Assembly: GCA_004282995.1 (NCBI GenBank)
Contig: SHLU01000105.1
Coordinates: forward strand, 1-8,117
DNA length: 8,117 nt
Direction: 5' to 3'
DNA from: Sphingomonadaceae bacterium
GTDB lineage: Bacteria; Pseudomonadota; Alphaproteobacteria; Sphingomonadales; Sphingomonadaceae
Position 1 is the stretch's first letter. Each line of letters begins with the position of its first letter. Positions 6,684 through 8,117 of the stretch are shown piece by piece. The notes below the pieces were generated by a model that was given only the letters and a program-made list of their open reading frames with translations, made no database searches and was not told where the DNA came from. The position numbers and the translations under genes were made by a program.

Positions 6684-7876
6684 CAGGCCAGTTCCGGCAC
6701 CTTGTAGCTCGCTGCACCGGCCGAGAGCTTGTCGAAAAACTCGTCGATTTCAGCATCGCCGATGACCAGTGGCGGCAAAACACGCAACGTGTTGTCGCCG
6801 GCGGCAACTGTCAGCAATTTATGATTGTCGCGCAGATGGACGAAGAATGGCCGGCTTTCGACCTTCATCTTGATGCCGAGCATCAGCCCCCGTCCGCGTA
6901 CCAGTTCGAACAGCTCGGGATAATTGCCGATGAACTGTTCGAGCCGCGCGCGCAGACGTTCACCCTTGTCGCGCACTTCAGCGAGGAAATCGTCATTGGC
7001 GACGGCGTCCATCACCGCCATCCCGGCCGCCATGGCCAGCGGGTTGCCGCCATAGGTCGAACCGTGGGTGCCGAAACCCATCCCCCGCGCTGCTTTCTCG
7101 GTCGCCAGACAGGCTCCGAACGGAAAACCGCCGCCGATGCCCTTGGCGCTGGCCAGCACGTCGGGTTCGATACCATATTGTTCATAGGCGTAGAGCGTGC
7201 CGGTTCGTGCGACACCACATTGCACCTCGTCGAGGACCAGCATCAGATCGTGCTCGTCGCACAGCGCGCGAAGACCCTTCATGAACTCGTCCGATGCCGG
7301 GCGGATACCTCCCTCACCCTGGATCGGTTCGACGAGGAAACCAGCGGTCTTCGGACCGACCATGCTCCTGGCCATTTCGAGATTGTCGAACTCGCAATAC
7401 TGGAAGCCGGGCAGCAACGGCAGAAAACCCTTGTGCATCTTTTCCTGGTTCGAGGCGCTGATGGTGGCCATCGTCCGTCCGTGGAAGGCACTGGTGAAGG
7501 TGATCAGTTCGGTCCGGCTGGCATCGCCATCTTCATGCTGGTGGTAGGCGCGCGCAGTCTTGATCGCCGCCTCGACAGCCTCGGCACCCGAATTGGTGAA
7601 GAATACTGTGTCGGCGAAGGTCTTGTCGACCAGCCGCTGCGCCAAGGCTTCGCCCTGCGGACTGCCATAGAGGTTGGAGACATGCATCAATGTCTCGGCC
7701 TGTTTCTGGATCGCCCCGATCAGGCCCTTGTGGCTATGGCCGAGAAGGTTAACGGCGATTCCGCTGGCGAAATCGAGATAACGTGTGCCGTCCTCGTCGA
7801 TCAAGTGGCAATGCTCGCCGCGAACGGGGCGGACACTACAGCGCGGATAAACCGGCATGAGGGCTGAAATGGCCAT
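6683..7876 (-). CDS. argD: Acetylornithine aminotransferase (class III PLP enzyme)
   Basis: Predicted 397-residue cytoplasmic enzyme that transaminates N-acetylglutamate semialdehyde to N-acetylornithine in arginine biosynthesis; many homologues also act in lysine synthesis. Class III aminotransferase features are in order: NSGAEA (95-100) for cofactor phosphate binding, FHGRT (131-135), LVLDEVQ (213-219) with Asp216 contacting the pyridine nitrogen, Lys245 in SAKGIGGG as the Schiff-base lysine, and HGSTYGGNP (271-279). Length is typical. The ATG at 7876 is chosen because GAGGA (7886-7890) lies nine nucleotides upstream and MPVYPRC follows six residues in, as in relatives; the frame extends to 7954 but that part runs through a hairpin and is unlikely to be translated. 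The stop shares one base with the argF start. Confidence 0.96.
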   Translation of the reverse strand: MAISALMPVYPRCSVRPVRGEHCHLIDEDGTRYLDFASGIAVNLLGHSHKGLIGAIQKQAETLMHVSNLYGSPQGEALAQRLVDKTFADTVFFTNSGAEAVEAAIKTARAYHQHEDGDASRTELITFTSAFHGRTMATISASNQEKMHKGFLPLLPGFQYCEFDNLEMARSMVGPKTAGFLVEPIQGEGGIRPASDEFMKGLRALCDEHDLMLVLDEVQCGVARTGTLYAYEQYGIEPDVLASAKGIGGGFPFGACLATEKAARGMGFGTHGSTYGGNPLAMAAGMAVMDAVANDDFLAEVRDKGERLRARLEQFIGNYPELFELVRGRGLMLGIKMKVESRPFFVHLRDNHKLLTVAAGDNTLRVLPPLVIGDAEIDEFFDKLSAGAASYKVPELA

Positions 7877-7916
7877 TAAAGCTGTTCCTCGAATATGCGT
7901 TTGCGAATGCGACTTC

Positions 7917-7951
7917 AAAGAGAAATGGCGACCCCATCGGAGCCGCCATTT
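7917..7951 (-). terminator. Strand-specific hairpin between the cold-shock gene and argD
   Basis: On the minus strand AAATGGCGGCTCC (7951-7939) pairs with GGGGTCGCCATTT (7935-7923) around a three-base loop, giving 13 pairs, two of them G-U. The same G-U positions are mismatches in the + strand, so the structure belongs to minus-strand RNA. It is followed by CTCTTT, a weak T tract. The simplest reading is the terminator of the cold-shock gene. It lies 40 nt before the argD ATG, so it could instead be inside the argD leader. Confidence 0.65.
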
Positions 7952-7956
7952 CATAG

Positions 7957-7985
7957 TCTCTATGCGCTTTGCCAGGGGCGGTCAA
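7957..7985 (-). promoter_or_regulatory. Candidate promoter for argD
   Basis: On the minus strand TTGACC (7985-7980, five of six to TTGACA) is followed after 17 nt by TAGAGA (7962-7957, three of six to TATAAT). Transcription would start near 7950, at the foot of the hairpin at 7917-7951. The -35 lies in the loop of a short GGGCG/CGCCC inverted repeat (7976-7991). The -10 is poor, so this is tentative. Confidence 0.3.
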
Positions 7986-8009
7986 ACGCCCTCCGGCCAG
8001 CGTCGGGGA

Positions 8010-8117
8010 TCACTCGCCAGCAGGGACAAGATTGACCGCCGAATGCTTGCCACGTCGGTCGACCTCGAGGTCGAACTGATAGCGTTCACCTTCGTTGATG
8101 GCACTAAGACCCGAGCG
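8010..8117 (-). CDS. Cold-shock-domain protein, C-terminal end (partial)
   Basis: The last 35 codons of a gene that begins beyond the right edge of the window, ending with TGA at 8012-8010. The residues (RSGLSAINEGERYQFDLEV then DRRGKHSAVNLVPAGE) match the end of a cold-shock domain: the Ser-Gly-Leu after the HISAVER region, the Asn-Glu-Gly-Glu turn, the Gln-Phe-Asp-Leu-Glu strand and the final Gly-Lys-x-Ser-Ala-Val-Asn-Leu strand. Such proteins bind single-stranded RNA or DNA and act as RNA chaperones. The RNP1 and RNP2 motifs lie outside the window, so copy type and function in cold or stationary phase cannot be judged. A hairpin follows about 60 nt downstream. Confidence 0.85.
   Translation of the reverse strand, partial: RSGLSAINEGERYQFDLEVDRRGKHSAVNLVPAGE

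Noticed and set aside
5790..6707. 305-codon open frame on the + strand opposite argF
   Set aside because: Antisense shadow. It reads through the argF amber site as a Leu codon, which any CTN there would give, so it does not explain the stop.
6551..7867. 438-codon open frame on the + strand opposite argD
   Set aside because: Lies wholly antisense to a well-supported argD with all catalytic residues; the product has no recognisable domain and no start signals.
7892..7918. TTGAAG / CATATT as an argD promoter downstream of the hairpin
   Set aside because: The spacer is only 15 nt and the transcript would begin inside the argD ribosome binding site.

Overview
The window looks like core chromosome of a GC-rich alphaproteobacterium, most likely Sphingomonadales (Erythrobacteraceae or Sphingomonadaceae type). 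I infer this from protein flavour, not from a search: an OmpA with a Pro-rich linker flanked by cysteines, a 536-residue spinster-like MFS carrier, a DUF3617-like secreted protein, and the order argD-argF-hslO. I see no insertion sequence, CRISPR array, phage gene, tRNA or rRNA.

Layout. On the + strand: an upstream region (1-152), an OmpA-family outer membrane protein (153-1268), a very strong intrinsic terminator (1293-1322), and a lipoprotein Cu,Zn superoxide dismutase, sodC (1361-1885). A hairpin at 1887-1925 separates these from a long run of minus-strand genes converging on sodC. In the order of their transcription (right to left) these are: the C-terminal end of a cold-shock-domain protein (8010-8117, cut by the window edge), a strand-specific hairpin (7917-7951), argD (6683-7876), argF (5754-6683), hslO/Hsp33 (4789-5694), a small secreted DUF3617-like protein (4296-4703), queC (3545-4249) and the MFS transporter (1922-3532).

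How the genes work together. argD and argF are consecutive arginine-biosynthesis genes whose stop and start overlap (TGATG). hslO follows after 59 nt and encodes a redox-activated holdase chaperone. queC makes preQ0 for queuosine-modified tRNA. The MFS gene follows queC after only 12 nt and its ribosome binding site uses the last base of the queC stop codon, so those two are probably co-transcribed. OmpA, SodC and the DUF3617-like protein are envelope or periplasmic products.

The most notable feature is an in-frame TAG at 6237-6239 that interrupts argF at codon 149, where the family normally has Glu. Everything before and after it is an intact, in-frame ornithine carbamoyltransferase with its catalytic motifs. 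It is either a single-base sequence error, a very recent nonsense mutation that would cause arginine auxotrophy, or (less likely) a suppressed or split gene. The rest of the window is ordinary; I did not find an undescribed multi-gene system.
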